DNA of 64,000 nucleotides from Ramlibacter algicola (GTDB taxonomy: Bacteria; Pseudomonadota; Gammaproteobacteria; Burkholderiales; Burkholderiaceae_C): the NCBI RefSeq assembly GCF_016641735.1, contig NZ_JAEDAO010000001.1, forward strand, positions 2,976,001 to 3,040,000, in the 5' to 3' direction. The notes under the pieces are model-generated. The model worked only from the letters and a program-made list of their open reading frames with translations, did not search any database and had not been told where the DNA came from. Every line of letters begins with the position of its first letter. Within the stretch, counting starts at the first letter, position 1. This document shows, piece after piece, positions 8,448 through 15,609 of this stretch. The position numbers and the translations under genes were made by a program.

Positions 8448-8620
8448 TGTCATTGCGGGCTTGACCCGCAATCCACGCGAAGGGGTGACGCCCCGCATGG
8501 ATTCCGACTTTCGCCGGAATGACAACCGATCCGTCGTCCCCGCGGAGGCGGGGACCCACCGCGTTCATCGAGGCGCAGGCAGCGGAAGCGGTGGATTCCC
8601 GCCTTCGCGGGAATGACGAA
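8448..8620. repeat. Family-A composite repeat cluster
   Basis: Three linked units: TCATTGCGGGCTTGACCCGC; ATTCCGACTTTCGCCGGAAT; then a CCCCGCGGAGGCGGGG hairpin paired about 50 bases on with TTCCCGCCTTCGCGGGAA. It fills the gap between two convergent genes (the esterase and the YflT-domain gene). Possible transcription stop or mRNA 3' structure. Confidence 0.85.
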
Positions 8621-8632
8621 AGGACTTGTTGC

Positions 8633-9322
8633 TCAGTCGTCCTTCCGCGTCCGCCCCATCCCATCGCGCGGCACCGCGGGCTTGTCGGCGTCGCCCTTGT
8701 CCGCGTAGCGCAATCCGACCGGATCCATCCCCTCGCCCTGCGTCGCCGCAGGCCGGTCGGATTTCAGCGTGACGTTGTCCAGATCTCCATCCCCGGTCGC
8801 GACCGCGTGCTCGCGGCGCACCTCGCCGGCATGCGTCCACGACCCGTCGTGCCCGGGCATACCCTTGCTGGTCTGCATGCTCGCCGGCTCCATATCCGTC
8901 GAGTCCGCGCGGAGGATGTCGCTCATGCGCTGGCCGCCGGTGCGATCGATCACGTCGTAATGCGCCGCCCGCTCGCCCTCGAGCACGGTGCGGGCGCGCT
9001 CGACGTCGCCGGTCCGGTGGGCGTCGATGAGCAGCACGCAGCGGCCGCCTTCGACGTGGCTCGAGTACGTCCCGGTGTGCGGATGGTCGGCACCGAACAT
9101 GCGGCCGAAGAAACCGGTGACGCGCTCGACGACGTCCTCGGACAGCGCGATCTCATGCTCGACGCCGCCATGCCGGCGCAGGTCGTCATCGCGCGAGGTC
9201 TCCATGTGGCGGCCGGTGTGCTCGATGTGCACGTCGGAGCGGTCGAAGCCGGCGGCCAGCAGGCGGTCGCGGGCGCGCTCGGCGGCGGCGTGGTCGGAGA
9301 AGGTGCAGATGGCGGTTTGCAT
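8633..9322 (-). CDS. YflT-domain general stress protein
   Basis: 229 residues. The N-terminal 110 residues match the general-stress YflT/17M-type domain (MQTAICTFSDHAAAERARDR, then GFDRSDVHIEH and TGFFGRMFGADHP). The rest is hydrophilic, acidic and probably disordered. The start at 9322 is preceded by AAGGAGCCCCC, a strong Shine-Dalgarno; an earlier in-frame start lacks one. Its N-terminus closely parallels that of the next gene (MQTVIGAFEDRQQAEQAVQR), so the two are paralogues. Molecular function is unknown; relatives are osmotic/heat-stress proteins. A 16-base dyad lies 86 bases upstream. Confidence 0.75.
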   Translation of the reverse strand: MQTAICTFSDHAAAERARDRLLAAGFDRSDVHIEHTGRHMETSRDDDLRRHGGVEHEIALSEDVVERVTGFFGRMFGADHPHTGTYSSHVEGGRCVLLIDAHRTGDVERARTVLEGERAAHYDVIDRTGGQRMSDILRADSTDMEPASMQTSKGMPGHDGSWTHAGEVRREHAVATGDGDLDNVTLKSDRPAATQGEGMDPVGLRYADKGDADKPAVPRDGMGRTRKDD

Positions 9323-9367
9323 GGGGGCTCCTTGCGAACGATCGTCGCTTTGCCCCATTGAAAGCGC

Positions 9368-9404
9368 CGCTGCCCCGGCGGACAGTCGTCCCGCCGAGGC
9401 AGCG
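9368..9404. terminator. GC-rich hairpin between two stress genes
   Basis: CGCTGCC plus CGGCGG pair with CCGCCG plus GGCAGCG around a short loop (13 pairs, one mismatch region). It lies downstream of the DUF2382-fusion gene and upstream of the next YflT gene. There is no U-tract, so it is a possible Rho-independent-like terminator or processing hairpin only. Confidence 0.4.
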
Positions 9405-9407
9405 GCT

Positions 9408-9423
9408 GTAGGCGGTCGCCTAC
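9408..9423. promoter_or_regulatory. GTAGG-N6-CCTAC dyad upstream of YflT gene
   Basis: GTAGGCGGTCGCCTAC, a 16-base dyad 86 bases upstream of the YflT gene start. A sister element, GTAGGCCCGGGACTAC, lies upstream of the other stress transcription unit. Candidate shared operator; the regulator is unknown. Confidence 0.4.
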
Positions 9424-9436
9424 CCTCGCACCAACG

Positions 9437-10387
9437 TCAAGGCTTGTTGCGCGGCAGCCCCGTGTCCGGGTCGCGGTCGCTGCGGATCGCCTCGTCGCGG
9501 TCGGACGCCACGGCGCGCTCGGTGCGGCTGCCGCCCAGGCGCTCGACCTCGACGTCCTTGCGCCGCACCTTATCCTCGACCGTGGCCTCGCGCTCCTGCA
9601 CCTGCTTGCCCACGCGCACTTCCTCGACGACCCGCGCCGTCTTGGCCACGACGGGCTCCTCGGCCATTTCGCGCACCTCGACGGAGCCTTCCTTGAAGGC
9701 CTCCATCTCGCCGCCTCGCAGCTCGCGGTTCACCGGCTGGCGGTCCACGAACGCGCGCTCCTCGCGCAGCCGCACGACTTCACGCACCGGCTTTTCGGTG
9801 ATGCGCTGGAACACGCGCACGCCGCCCTTTTCGATCGCCCGCTTGCCGACCTGCAGTTCCTCCTGCACGACGTCGAGCTTCTGGCCCTCGCGCATGTCGC
9901 CTTGCTGCTGCTGCGGCGGCCTGGCCCCCTCCTGGAGGCTGGCTTGCTGCTGCTGGGGCGCGCGCACCTGCCCGCCGCCGGTCCAGCCTTCCTGGCGCCA
10001 CTGGTTGGCGCGCTCGTCGATGTCGATCGCGCCCGCCTCCTGCAGGCAAGTCGCCGCCTTCTCGGCCTGCTCGTCGTCGACGGCGTCGACCACCACGATG
10101 GACGTGCCGCGATGCACGGCCTCGCCGAAGGTGTCGACATGCTCGCGGTAGCCACCGTCGGCATCGTCGTCGTCCATGCCGAACAGGCGGGCGAAGAAGC
10201 CGCGGTGCTCCTCGCCGCCGCCGCCGGCGCTGATGTCCGTCTTCGACGTCTTGGTTTGCTGCGTGCCCGCGGGCTGGTCCTTCTGCTCCACGTGCACGTC
10301 CTGGCGGTCGATGCCCATCTGCACCAGCCGCTGCACGGCCTGTTCCGCCTGCTGCCTGTCTTCGAATGCGCCGATCACTGTCTGCAT
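9437..10387 (-). CDS. YflT - DUF2382 (YsnF/AvaK-type) fusion stress protein
   Basis: 316 residues. It has an N-terminal YflT-like domain (MQTVIGAFEDRQQAEQAVQR, with RGFFARLFGMDDDD), a Gln-rich linker near residues 145-165, then a DUF2382 domain of charged beta-strand repeats (LDVVQEELQVGKRAIEKGGV, then VREVVRLREERAFVDRQP). DUF2382 proteins are stress-related with unknown biochemistry. The start at 10387 is preceded by AGGAGCAGTAACC and lies 2 bases after the upstream DUF2382 stop, so both are one operon. The paralogous YflT domain in the following gene suggests a local duplication. Confidence 0.78.
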   Translation of the reverse strand: MQTVIGAFEDRQQAEQAVQRLVQMGIDRQDVHVEQKDQPAGTQQTKTSKTDISAGGGGEEHRGFFARLFGMDDDDADGGYREHVDTFGEAVHRGTSIVVVDAVDDEQAEKAATCLQEAGAIDIDERANQWRQEGWTGGGQVRAPQQQQASLQEGARPPQQQQGDMREGQKLDVVQEELQVGKRAIEKGGVRVFQRITEKPVREVVRLREERAFVDRQPVNRELRGGEMEAFKEGSVEVREMAEEPVVAKTARVVEEVRVGKQVQEREATVEDKVRRKDVEVERLGGSRTERAVASDRDEAIRSDRDPDTGLPRNKP

Positions 10388-10389
10388 GG

Positions 10390-10854
10390 TTACTGCTCCT
10401 GGGGGTTGGGTTGCGGGTCCGCGCCGTCGTCGGCGCGCCATCGTCCGGTGCCGGGGTCGAGGCGTTCGACCACCACGCGCTCGCGCCGCAAGGGCACGTC
10501 CTGCTGCACCACCGCCGTCTGGCGGCGGCGGGTCAGCCGGACTTCCTCGACGAGCACGAGCTCCTTGCGTGTCACCAAGCGCTCCTCGATGACAGGCACC
10601 ACCATCACGTCACCCTCGTGCCGCACCGCCGGTGGCTGGTCCACCACGCGGTTCACGGACACGCGCTGCACGTCCACGACGTCGGCCGCCATGGGTTCGC
10701 GCAGCTGGGCGGTCACCTCGTCGACTTCCTTGCGCAGGCGCACGGCCCCCGTCTGCACGACCTCGCGCCCGACCTCCAGCCGTTCCTCGGTGACGGGAAC
10801 GACGGTGGCGGGGTTCTGCAAGGGCATGGAGGTGGGGCGACGCAAGGGGGCCAT
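10390..10854 (-). CDS. Stand-alone DUF2382 stress protein
   Basis: 154 residues made almost entirely of one DUF2382 domain: VVPVTEERLEVGREVVQTGA, then REPMAADVVDVQRVSVNRVV and VMVVPVIEERLVTRKELVLV. First gene of the minus-strand stress operon, with only 2 bases to the YflT-DUF2382 fusion. It probably works with, or scaffolds, that protein, which carries the same repeat type; the biochemical role is unknown. A GTAGG/CTAC dyad lies about 50 bases upstream. Confidence 0.72.
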   Translation of the reverse strand: MAPLRRPTSMPLQNPATVVPVTEERLEVGREVVQTGAVRLRKEVDEVTAQLREPMAADVVDVQRVSVNRVVDQPPAVRHEGDVMVVPVIEERLVTRKELVLVEEVRLTRRRQTAVVQQDVPLRRERVVVERLDPGTGRWRADDGADPQPNPQEQ

Positions 10855-10902
10855 CCTGTTCGCGCCATTCGCCTTGTCTGTCGTCTGGCCCTGTCGCGGC
10901 CG

Positions 10903-10918
10903 GTAGGCCCGGGACTAC
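10903..10918. promoter_or_regulatory. GTAGGC-CCGG-GACTAC dyad upstream of the DUF2382 operon
   Basis: A 16-base partial dyad with the same outer bases and length as the element at 9408-9423. It lies between the divergent DUF2382 operon and the dienelactone hydrolase gene. Confidence 0.4.
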
Positions 10919-10971
10919 CCTCCGTGTTTGCCCGCGTGCCTGCCGCGACGGCCGTCTGGCAAGCTGTTTGC

Positions 10972-11709
10972 ATGATCGAACACCACATCGACCTGCCCAC
11001 CGTGGATGGCGACATGAACTCCTTCGTCGTGCATCCGGACGAAGGCGGGCCGCACCCGGTGGTGCTGTTCTACATGGACGCCCCTGGCAAGCGCGAGGAA
11101 CTGCACGACATGGCCCGGCGCATCGCGTCGGTCGGCTACTTCGTCGTGCTGCCCAACCTGTACTACCGCCGCAGCCGCGACTTCCAGCTGCGCGAGCGCA
11201 CGCCCGAGGGCATGAAGCCGATGTTCGAGCTGATGCACTCGCTGGGCAACGGAATGGTGGTGCGCGACACGCATGCGATGCTGCGCTACGTCGACGAGCA
11301 TCCGGCGGCCGACGCGAGCCGCGTCGGCGCGGTGGGCTACTGCATGAGCGGCCCGTTCGTGTTCGCCGCCGCCGCCGACCTGCCCGAGCGCATCGCCTGC
11401 ATCGCCGCACTGCATCCGGCGAACATGGTGACGAGCGCGGACGATTCGCCGCACCGCCTGTGCCCGAAGATCCGGTGCGAGACCTACGTCGGCTGCGCCG
11501 AGATCGACAAGTGGTGCCCGCCCGCCGACGCCGCGGCGCTGGAACTGGCGATGAAGAACGCGGGGATGAACTACCGGCTCGAGTGGTACTTGGGCGCGGA
11601 ACACGGGTTCACGTTCCCGCTGCGGCAGGGCGTTTACGACAAATCCTCGGCGGAGCGGCATTGGGAGCGCTTGTTTGCGATGTTCGAGAGGAATTTGAAG
11701 AGGCGTTGA
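10972..11709 (+). CDS. Dienelactone hydrolase family protein
   Basis: A 245-residue alpha/beta-hydrolase. It has the DLH-type Cys nucleophile C124 in VGYCMSG, catalytic His H211 in LGAEHGF, and an acid in the CAEIDKW segment (176-181). LHPANMV is also typical. DLH enzymes open cyclic lactones in chlorocatechol pathways, but many paralogues are general carboxyl-ester hydrolases and no catechol genes are nearby, so the substrate is open. ATG at 10972. A repeat cluster follows the stop. Confidence 0.85.
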   Translation: MIEHHIDLPTVDGDMNSFVVHPDEGGPHPVVLFYMDAPGKREELHDMARRIASVGYFVVLPNLYYRRSRDFQLRERTPEGMKPMFELMHSLGNGMVVRDTHAMLRYVDEHPAADASRVGAVGYCMSGPFVFAAAADLPERIACIAALHPANMVTSADDSPHRLCPKIRCETYVGCAEIDKWCPPADAAALELAMKNAGMNYRLEWYLGAEHGFTFPLRQGVYDKSSAERHWERLFAMFERNLKRR

Positions 11710-11720
11710 GCCAGCCGGCG

Positions 11721-11835
11721 TTGTCATTGCGGGCTTGACCCCGGGCGTTGCCATTGCGGGCTTGACCCGCAATCCACACGAAGGCGCGGCAGCGCCGCAT
11801 GAGCATGGGATTCCGGCCTTCGCCGGAATGACAAC
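11721..11835. repeat. Family-A composite repeat cluster
   Basis: Two copies of the TTGTCATTGCGGGCTTGACC-type unit, one truncated, then CGGCAGCGCCG and GATTCCGGCCTTCGCCGGAA. Lies between two same-strand genes (dienelactone hydrolase and YihY). Confidence 0.85.
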
Positions 11836-11920
11836 CGGGAGCTCATCAGCCCCCGCGCCCCTCAACCTCAGCCTCCGTCCGACGTTGCGCTGCCTCGCCG
11901 TGCCGCAATCTGCGGGCGAG

Positions 11921-12901
11921 ATGAAGTCCCCCAAGCAACTCTTCCGGCTCGCCATCACGGCGGTCAAGTCCTGGTCCAACGACTACGCGCCGAGCATGGG
12001 CGCGGCGATCTCGTACTACACCGTGTTCTCGCTGGCGCCGCTGCTGATCATCGTGATCGCGATCGCCGGCGCGGTGTTCGGCCGGGAGGCGGTGCAGGGG
12101 ATGATCTCGGCGCAGCTCACCGGCCTGGTCGGCGCATCGGGCGCGGAGATGGTCGAAGGCCTGATCGCCAGCGCGAGCGACACCGACAAGGGCCTGATCG
12201 CCGGCTTGATCAGCGTGGCCGTGCTCATCTTCGGCGCGACGACCGTATTCGCCGAACTGCAGAGCGCGCTCGATCGCATCTGGAAGGTGCCGGCATCGAA
12301 GAAGCCGTCGGGCATCTGGGGCCTGCTGCGCGCGCGGCTGCTGTCGTTCGGGCTGATCCTGGGCGTGGGCTTCCTGCTGATGGTGTCGTTGGCCGTGAGC
12401 GCGGGGCTGGCCGCGATCGGCGGCTGGGCCGGCGGGCTGATGCCGGGCTGGGAGACGCTGCTGCACGTGCTGAACACCGTCGTGTCGCTGGCCATCTTCA
12501 CCGTGCTGTTCGCGCTGATCTACCGCTTCATGCCGTCGACGCCCGTGCGCTGGCGCGAGGTGTGGGTGGGCGCGTTCGTCACCGCGGTGCTGTTCGAGGT
12601 CGGCAAGACGGTGATCGGCCTGTACATCGGCAAGAGCGGCATGACCGAGTCCTTCCAGGCCGCCGGCTCGATCGTCATCCTGCTCGCGTGGGTGTACTAC
12701 GCCGCGCAGATCTTCCTGCTGGGGGCGGAGTTCACGAAGGCGTACGCCGACTCCGACCGGCCGCCCGCGCAGAAGGAGCCCGAAGTGCCCGTGCAGGAGA
12801 ACCCGAAGAAGTCGGCGGAGAAGCTGACGGGGGAGAAGCCGGGGAAGTCGAAGAAGGAGCCAGGCAAGTCCGTGGAGAAGCCGTGGATCGTCGGGCACTG
12901 A
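11921..12901 (+). CDS. YihY/BrkB-family inner-membrane protein
   Basis: 326 residues with six membrane spans and the family opening WSNDYAPSMGAAISYYTVFS (residues 18-37), followed by LAPLLIIVIAIAG and, later, the conserved LLAWVYYAAQIFLLGAEF. YihY/BrkB proteins were once misnamed RNase BN and are now treated as membrane proteins of uncertain, possibly transport, function. The last 45 residues are a Lys/Glu/Pro-rich tail that the core family lacks. Start at 11921 (MKSPKQLFRLAI), just before the conserved part. Confidence 0.85.
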   Translation: MKSPKQLFRLAITAVKSWSNDYAPSMGAAISYYTVFSLAPLLIIVIAIAGAVFGREAVQGMISAQLTGLVGASGAEMVEGLIASASDTDKGLIAGLISVAVLIFGATTVFAELQSALDRIWKVPASKKPSGIWGLLRARLLSFGLILGVGFLLMVSLAVSAGLAAIGGWAGGLMPGWETLLHVLNTVVSLAIFTVLFALIYRFMPSTPVRWREVWVGAFVTAVLFEVGKTVIGLYIGKSGMTESFQAAGSIVILLAWVYYAAQIFLLGAEFTKAYADSDRPPAQKEPEVPVQENPKKSAEKLTGEKPGKSKKEPGKSVEKPWIVGH

Positions 12902-12920
12902 ACGAAGCCATGCTCGATCC

Positions 12921-12953
12921 GGCATGGATTCCGGCATTCGCCGGAATGACAAC
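12921..12953. repeat. Family-A palindrome, left flank of GIY-YIG remnant
   Basis: GGATTCCGGCATTCGCCGGA followed by ATGACAA. Same orientation as the copy at 13100-13130; together they bracket the decayed GIY-YIG gene. Confidence 0.85.
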
Positions 12954-12958
12954 GAGGG

Positions 12959-13099
12959 GTGTGGTTCGACCTGACCACGTCGATCGAAGCGGCGATGACG
13001 CGCGAGAAGCAGCTCAAGGACTGGAAACGGGCACGGAAGGTGGCGCTGATCGAGGAGCGCAACCCTCGCTGGGAAGACCTGTATCCGGGGCTTCTTTGA
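12959..13099 (+). pseudogene. C-terminal remnant of a GIY-YIG nuclease family gene
   Basis: A 46-codon open stretch ending in TGA. It reads VWFDLTTSIEAAMTREKQLK, then DWKRARKVALIEERNPRW and EDLYPGLL. This is the well-known C-terminal half of small UPF0213-type GIY-YIG proteins (REKQLKxWxRxxKxxLIExxNPxWxDLY). The catalytic GIY and YIG half is missing, replaced directly by a palindromic repeat on the left, and another copy follows the stop. It has no start codon or ribosome site of its own. A decayed gene mobilised or clipped with the repeats is the simplest reading. Confidence 0.85.
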
Positions 13100-13130
13100 G
13101 CATGGATTCCGGCTTTCGCCGGAATGACGA
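13100..13130. repeat. Family-A palindrome, right flank of GIY-YIG remnant
   Basis: ATTCCGGCTTTCGCCGGAAT then GACG, beginning one base after the stop of the GIY-YIG remnant. Confidence 0.88.
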
Positions 13131-13140
13131 CCCCCTCCCC

Positions 13141-13266
13141 TTGTCATTGCGGGCCTGACCCGCAATCCACACGAAGGGGCAACGCCCCGCATGGATTCCG
13201 GCTTTCGCCGGAATGACAACCGGGAAGGCGCGGCAGCGCCGCACGGCCTTTCGCCGGAATGACAAC
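13141..13266. repeat. Family-A composite repeat cluster
   Basis: TTGTCATTGCGGGCCTGACC-type unit, GGGGCAACGCCCC, GATTCCGGCTTTCGCCGGAA and then a second half-unit GGCCTTTCGCCGGAATGACA. With the two previous palindromes it fills the otherwise gene-free interval before the next gene. Confidence 0.87.
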
Positions 13267-13321
13267 ACCGCACTGGCATGTTGTTGGCCGAATGTTGCAA
13301 GGACATTACACTGTTCTTCGC

Positions 13322-13774
13322 ATGTCCACACCCAAGCATCCGGAGGGCCTCCCACCCATCGTGGTGGCGGACGACCATGCTGCGATGCCGCTGCTGCGGC
13401 AGCACCTGCCGGCCGGCTTCGGGCTCGCCCATGCACCCACGTTCGACGCCGCCAGGGCGCTCGTGAAGGCGGAGACGCCCCTCGTGCTGTGCGGCTGCCA
13501 CTTCGACGACGGGCGCATGTACGACCTGCTGCGCTGGATGCGCGCGTCGCCGCCCCTCAAGCACGTCCCCTTCCTCGCGGTGCGGCTGCTCGAGGGCCAG
13601 CTCGATGACGCCATGTACGAGAGCGTGAAGATCGCCATCGACGCGGTCGGCGGCGACGGCTTCATCGACTTGTACCGCTGGCAGCTTCGCTACGGCGAGC
13701 AGGCCGCCGGCGGACGGCTCGCCCGGCGTGTCGACGCATTGCTCCATGGCGAGGACGCAGGCGACTCGGTCTGA
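13322..13774 (+). CDS. Hypothetical protein with a receiver-like fold
   Basis: 150 residues, family not recognised. The arrangement PPIVVADDHAAMPLLRQHLP, then TFDAARALVKAETPLVLCGC, then YDLLRWMRAS and VPFLAVR resembles the beta-alpha order of response-regulator receiver domains. The acidic pair D-D is present near the N-terminus (residues 16-17). The usual phospho-acceptor Asp after the third strand reads CGCHFDD, so it is at best degenerate. No kinase or output domain is attached. ATG at 13322 (MSTPKHPEG) chosen because the earlier in-frame start reads through repeat DNA. Confidence 0.5.
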   Translation: MSTPKHPEGLPPIVVADDHAAMPLLRQHLPAGFGLAHAPTFDAARALVKAETPLVLCGCHFDDGRMYDLLRWMRASPPLKHVPFLAVRLLEGQLDDAMYESVKIAIDAVGGDGFIDLYRWQLRYGEQAAGGRLARRVDALLHGEDAGDSV

Positions 13775-13804
13775 CCGCCGCGGTTTGCGGCGACACTTGA
13801 GGTC

Positions 13805-14992
13805 GTGAGCCCGCTGCCGCCCCGCGCCCGCACCGTCGCCGTCCTCGGCACCGCCCAGACCCTCGCCTGGGCGTCCACCTACTACCTTCCCGCCATCCTG
13901 GCCGTGCCGATCGCGCGCGACCTGGGGACGTCGGTGCCGACCGTGTTCGGCGCGTTCTCGCTGGCGCTGATCGTGTCGGCACTGCTCGGTCCGCACTCCG
14001 GCCGCGCGATCGACCACTGGGGCGGGCGACCGGTGCTGAGCGTCACCAGCATCGTGTTCGCGGCCGGGCTGGCGTTGCTCGGCTTCGCACAGTCGACGGC
14101 GGTGATGTTCATCGCCTGGACGCTGCTCGGCGTGGGCATGGGCGCCGGCCTCTACGAAGGCGGCTTCGCGACCCTGGTGCGGCTGTACGGCAAGGATTCG
14201 CGCAGCGCCATCACCGGCATCACGCTGATCGCCGGTTTCGCCAGCACGGTCGGATGGCCGCTGAGCGCGTGGATGTCCACCACGTACGGCTGGCGCGAGG
14301 CGTGCTTCGCGTGGGCGGCGCTGCATCTCGTGCTGGGGCTGCCGCTGAACCTGTCATTGCCGCAGGCAGAGCCGCCGAAGCCGGCGGAGCCGGGCGCGGT
14401 CGTCGACGACGCGCCGGAAGTGCCGATGCGGTCGGTGGTGCTGCTGTCGTTCGTGTTCGCCGCCACCTGGTTCGTCAGCACCGCGATGGCCGCGCACCTG
14501 CCGCGCCTGGTGATGGCGGCCGGCGCGACGCTGGCCACCGCCGTCGCGGTCGGCGCCATGATCGGTCCGTCGCAGGTGGCAGCCCGCCTGCTGGAATTCG
14601 GGTTCCTGAGCCGCATCCATCCGCTGCTGTCGGGGCGGCTCGCGGCGGGATTGCATCCGCTCGGTGTTGCGGTTCTGGCGCTGTTCGGCGCGCCTGCGGC
14701 CATGGTGTTCGGCATCCTGCACGGCGCCGGCAACGGCATCCTGACCATCGCCAAGGGCACGTTGCCGCTGGCGCTGTTCGGGCCGGCGGGCTATGGGCAC
14801 CGGCAGGGGTTGCTCACGGTGCCCGCGCGCATTGCGCAGGCGTTCGCACCCTGGCTGTTCGGCGTCTGCATCGACCGCTGGGGCGCCGGCGCGCTGGTAG
14901 TGTCGGCGGGGATGAGCATCGCGGCGCTGGTGGCGTTGCTGGCGTTGAAGCCGACGCAGGCGCGCGAGCAGCGCGCGACGGCTGGCAGCTGA
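13805..14992 (+). CDS. Major facilitator superfamily transporter
   Basis: 395 residues with about 12 predicted membrane spans. The MFS loop signature appears as SGRAIDHWGGRPVLS after the second span, and again weakly as GVCIDRWG in the C-terminal half. A central cytosolic loop (residues about 195-215) separates the halves. The start is GTG at 13805 with GAGG four bases upstream. Substrate not predictable; relatives include small organic-acid and drug exporters. The repeat cluster after its stop separates it from a convergent MerR gene. Confidence 0.82.
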   Translation: MSPLPPRARTVAVLGTAQTLAWASTYYLPAILAVPIARDLGTSVPTVFGAFSLALIVSALLGPHSGRAIDHWGGRPVLSVTSIVFAAGLALLGFAQSTAVMFIAWTLLGVGMGAGLYEGGFATLVRLYGKDSRSAITGITLIAGFASTVGWPLSAWMSTTYGWREACFAWAALHLVLGLPLNLSLPQAEPPKPAEPGAVVDDAPEVPMRSVVLLSFVFAATWFVSTAMAAHLPRLVMAAGATLATAVAVGAMIGPSQVAARLLEFGFLSRIHPLLSGRLAAGLHPLGVAVLALFGAPAAMVFGILHGAGNGILTIAKGTLPLALFGPAGYGHRQGLLTVPARIAQAFAPWLFGVCIDRWGAGALVVSAGMSIAALVALLALKPTQAREQRATAGS

Positions 14993-15000
14993 CAACCGAT

Positions 15001-15090
15001 TCGTCGTCCCCGCAAAGGCGGGGACCCATCGCTTCCCTACGGAGGCTGCAGAGACGACAGCGATGGATTCCCGCCTTCGCGGGAATGACG
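15001..15090. repeat. Family-A composite repeat
   Basis: TCGTCCCCGCAAAGGCGGGG then, 45 bases on, GATTCCCGCCTTCGCGGGAA. Lies between convergent genes. Confidence 0.85.
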
Positions 15091-15093
15091 GGT

Positions 15094-15528
15094 TCAGGCC
15101 CTCTCCTTCTTCCTCTTGGCCACGCCACCGGGCGCCCGCTTCAACGCCCCCTCCCCCGCCGCCCGCACCAGCTTCTGGAACGTCGGGCACTCCATGTGGT
15201 TCTTCGCGGGACACACGGCGGCATGCCGCAGTCCGCGGCTCATGGCACGCAGGCGCTTCACCGTGCGATCGATGTCATCCGCCTTCGCGGCCAGCAACGC
15301 GCGATCGATCGACGGCCTGCCATCCCCGCCGAACATGCCCGCGATCTCGTCCAGCGAGAACCCCGCCGCCTGTCCCAACGCGACCAGCGCCAGCCGGTCC
15401 AGCACCGTCGGCGCGAAGCGGCGCCGCAGCCCGTCGCGACCCACTGACGCGATCAGCCCCTTCTGCTCGTAGTAACGCAGCGCCGAAGCCGGCAGCCCCG
15501 AGCGGCGGGAGACCTCGACGATGTCCAT
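15094..15528 (-). CDS. MerR-family transcriptional regulator
   Basis: A 144-residue cytosolic DNA-binding regulator. The winged helix-turn-helix starts MDIVEVSRRSGLPASALRYY and continues YEQKGLIASVGRDGLRRR. A coiled-coil dimer helix follows (AKADDIDRTVKRLRAM). The C-terminal tail has Cys residues in AAVCPAKNHMECPTF, which could sense redox or metal, though the exact SoxR Cys spacing is absent. It is divergent from the DUF2938/flavodoxin/DUF2798 operon, and the intergenic DNA holds a promoter with a 19-base spacer, the MerR-type architecture. It therefore probably controls that operon. Confidence 0.85.
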   Translation of the reverse strand: MDIVEVSRRSGLPASALRYYEQKGLIASVGRDGLRRRFAPTVLDRLALVALGQAAGFSLDEIAGMFGGDGRPSIDRALLAAKADDIDRTVKRLRAMSRGLRHAAVCPAKNHMECPTFQKLVRAAGEGALKRAPGGVAKRKKERA

Positions 15529-15538
15529 GCGGCACCCC

Positions 15539-15569
15539 TTGACTTGAAGTCGACTTGAGTTTCTAGAGT
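15539..15569 (+). promoter_or_regulatory. MerR-type promoter (19-base spacer) for the DUF2938 operon
   Basis: TTGACT, 19 bases, TAGAGT. The spacer contains the palindrome AAGTCGACTT (15547-15556). A long spacer with a dyad inside it is the hallmark of promoters distorted and activated by MerR regulators. The first codon of the target gene is at 15610. Confidence 0.7.
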
Positions 15570-15609
15570 GCCTTCCATCGCCTCTCGCGTCAATGGAAAG
15601 GGCATTCGG

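Noticed and set aside
11846..14326. An 826-codon minus-strand open reading across YihY, repeats and MFS
   Set aside because: Antisense shadow; it crosses repeats and has no domain.
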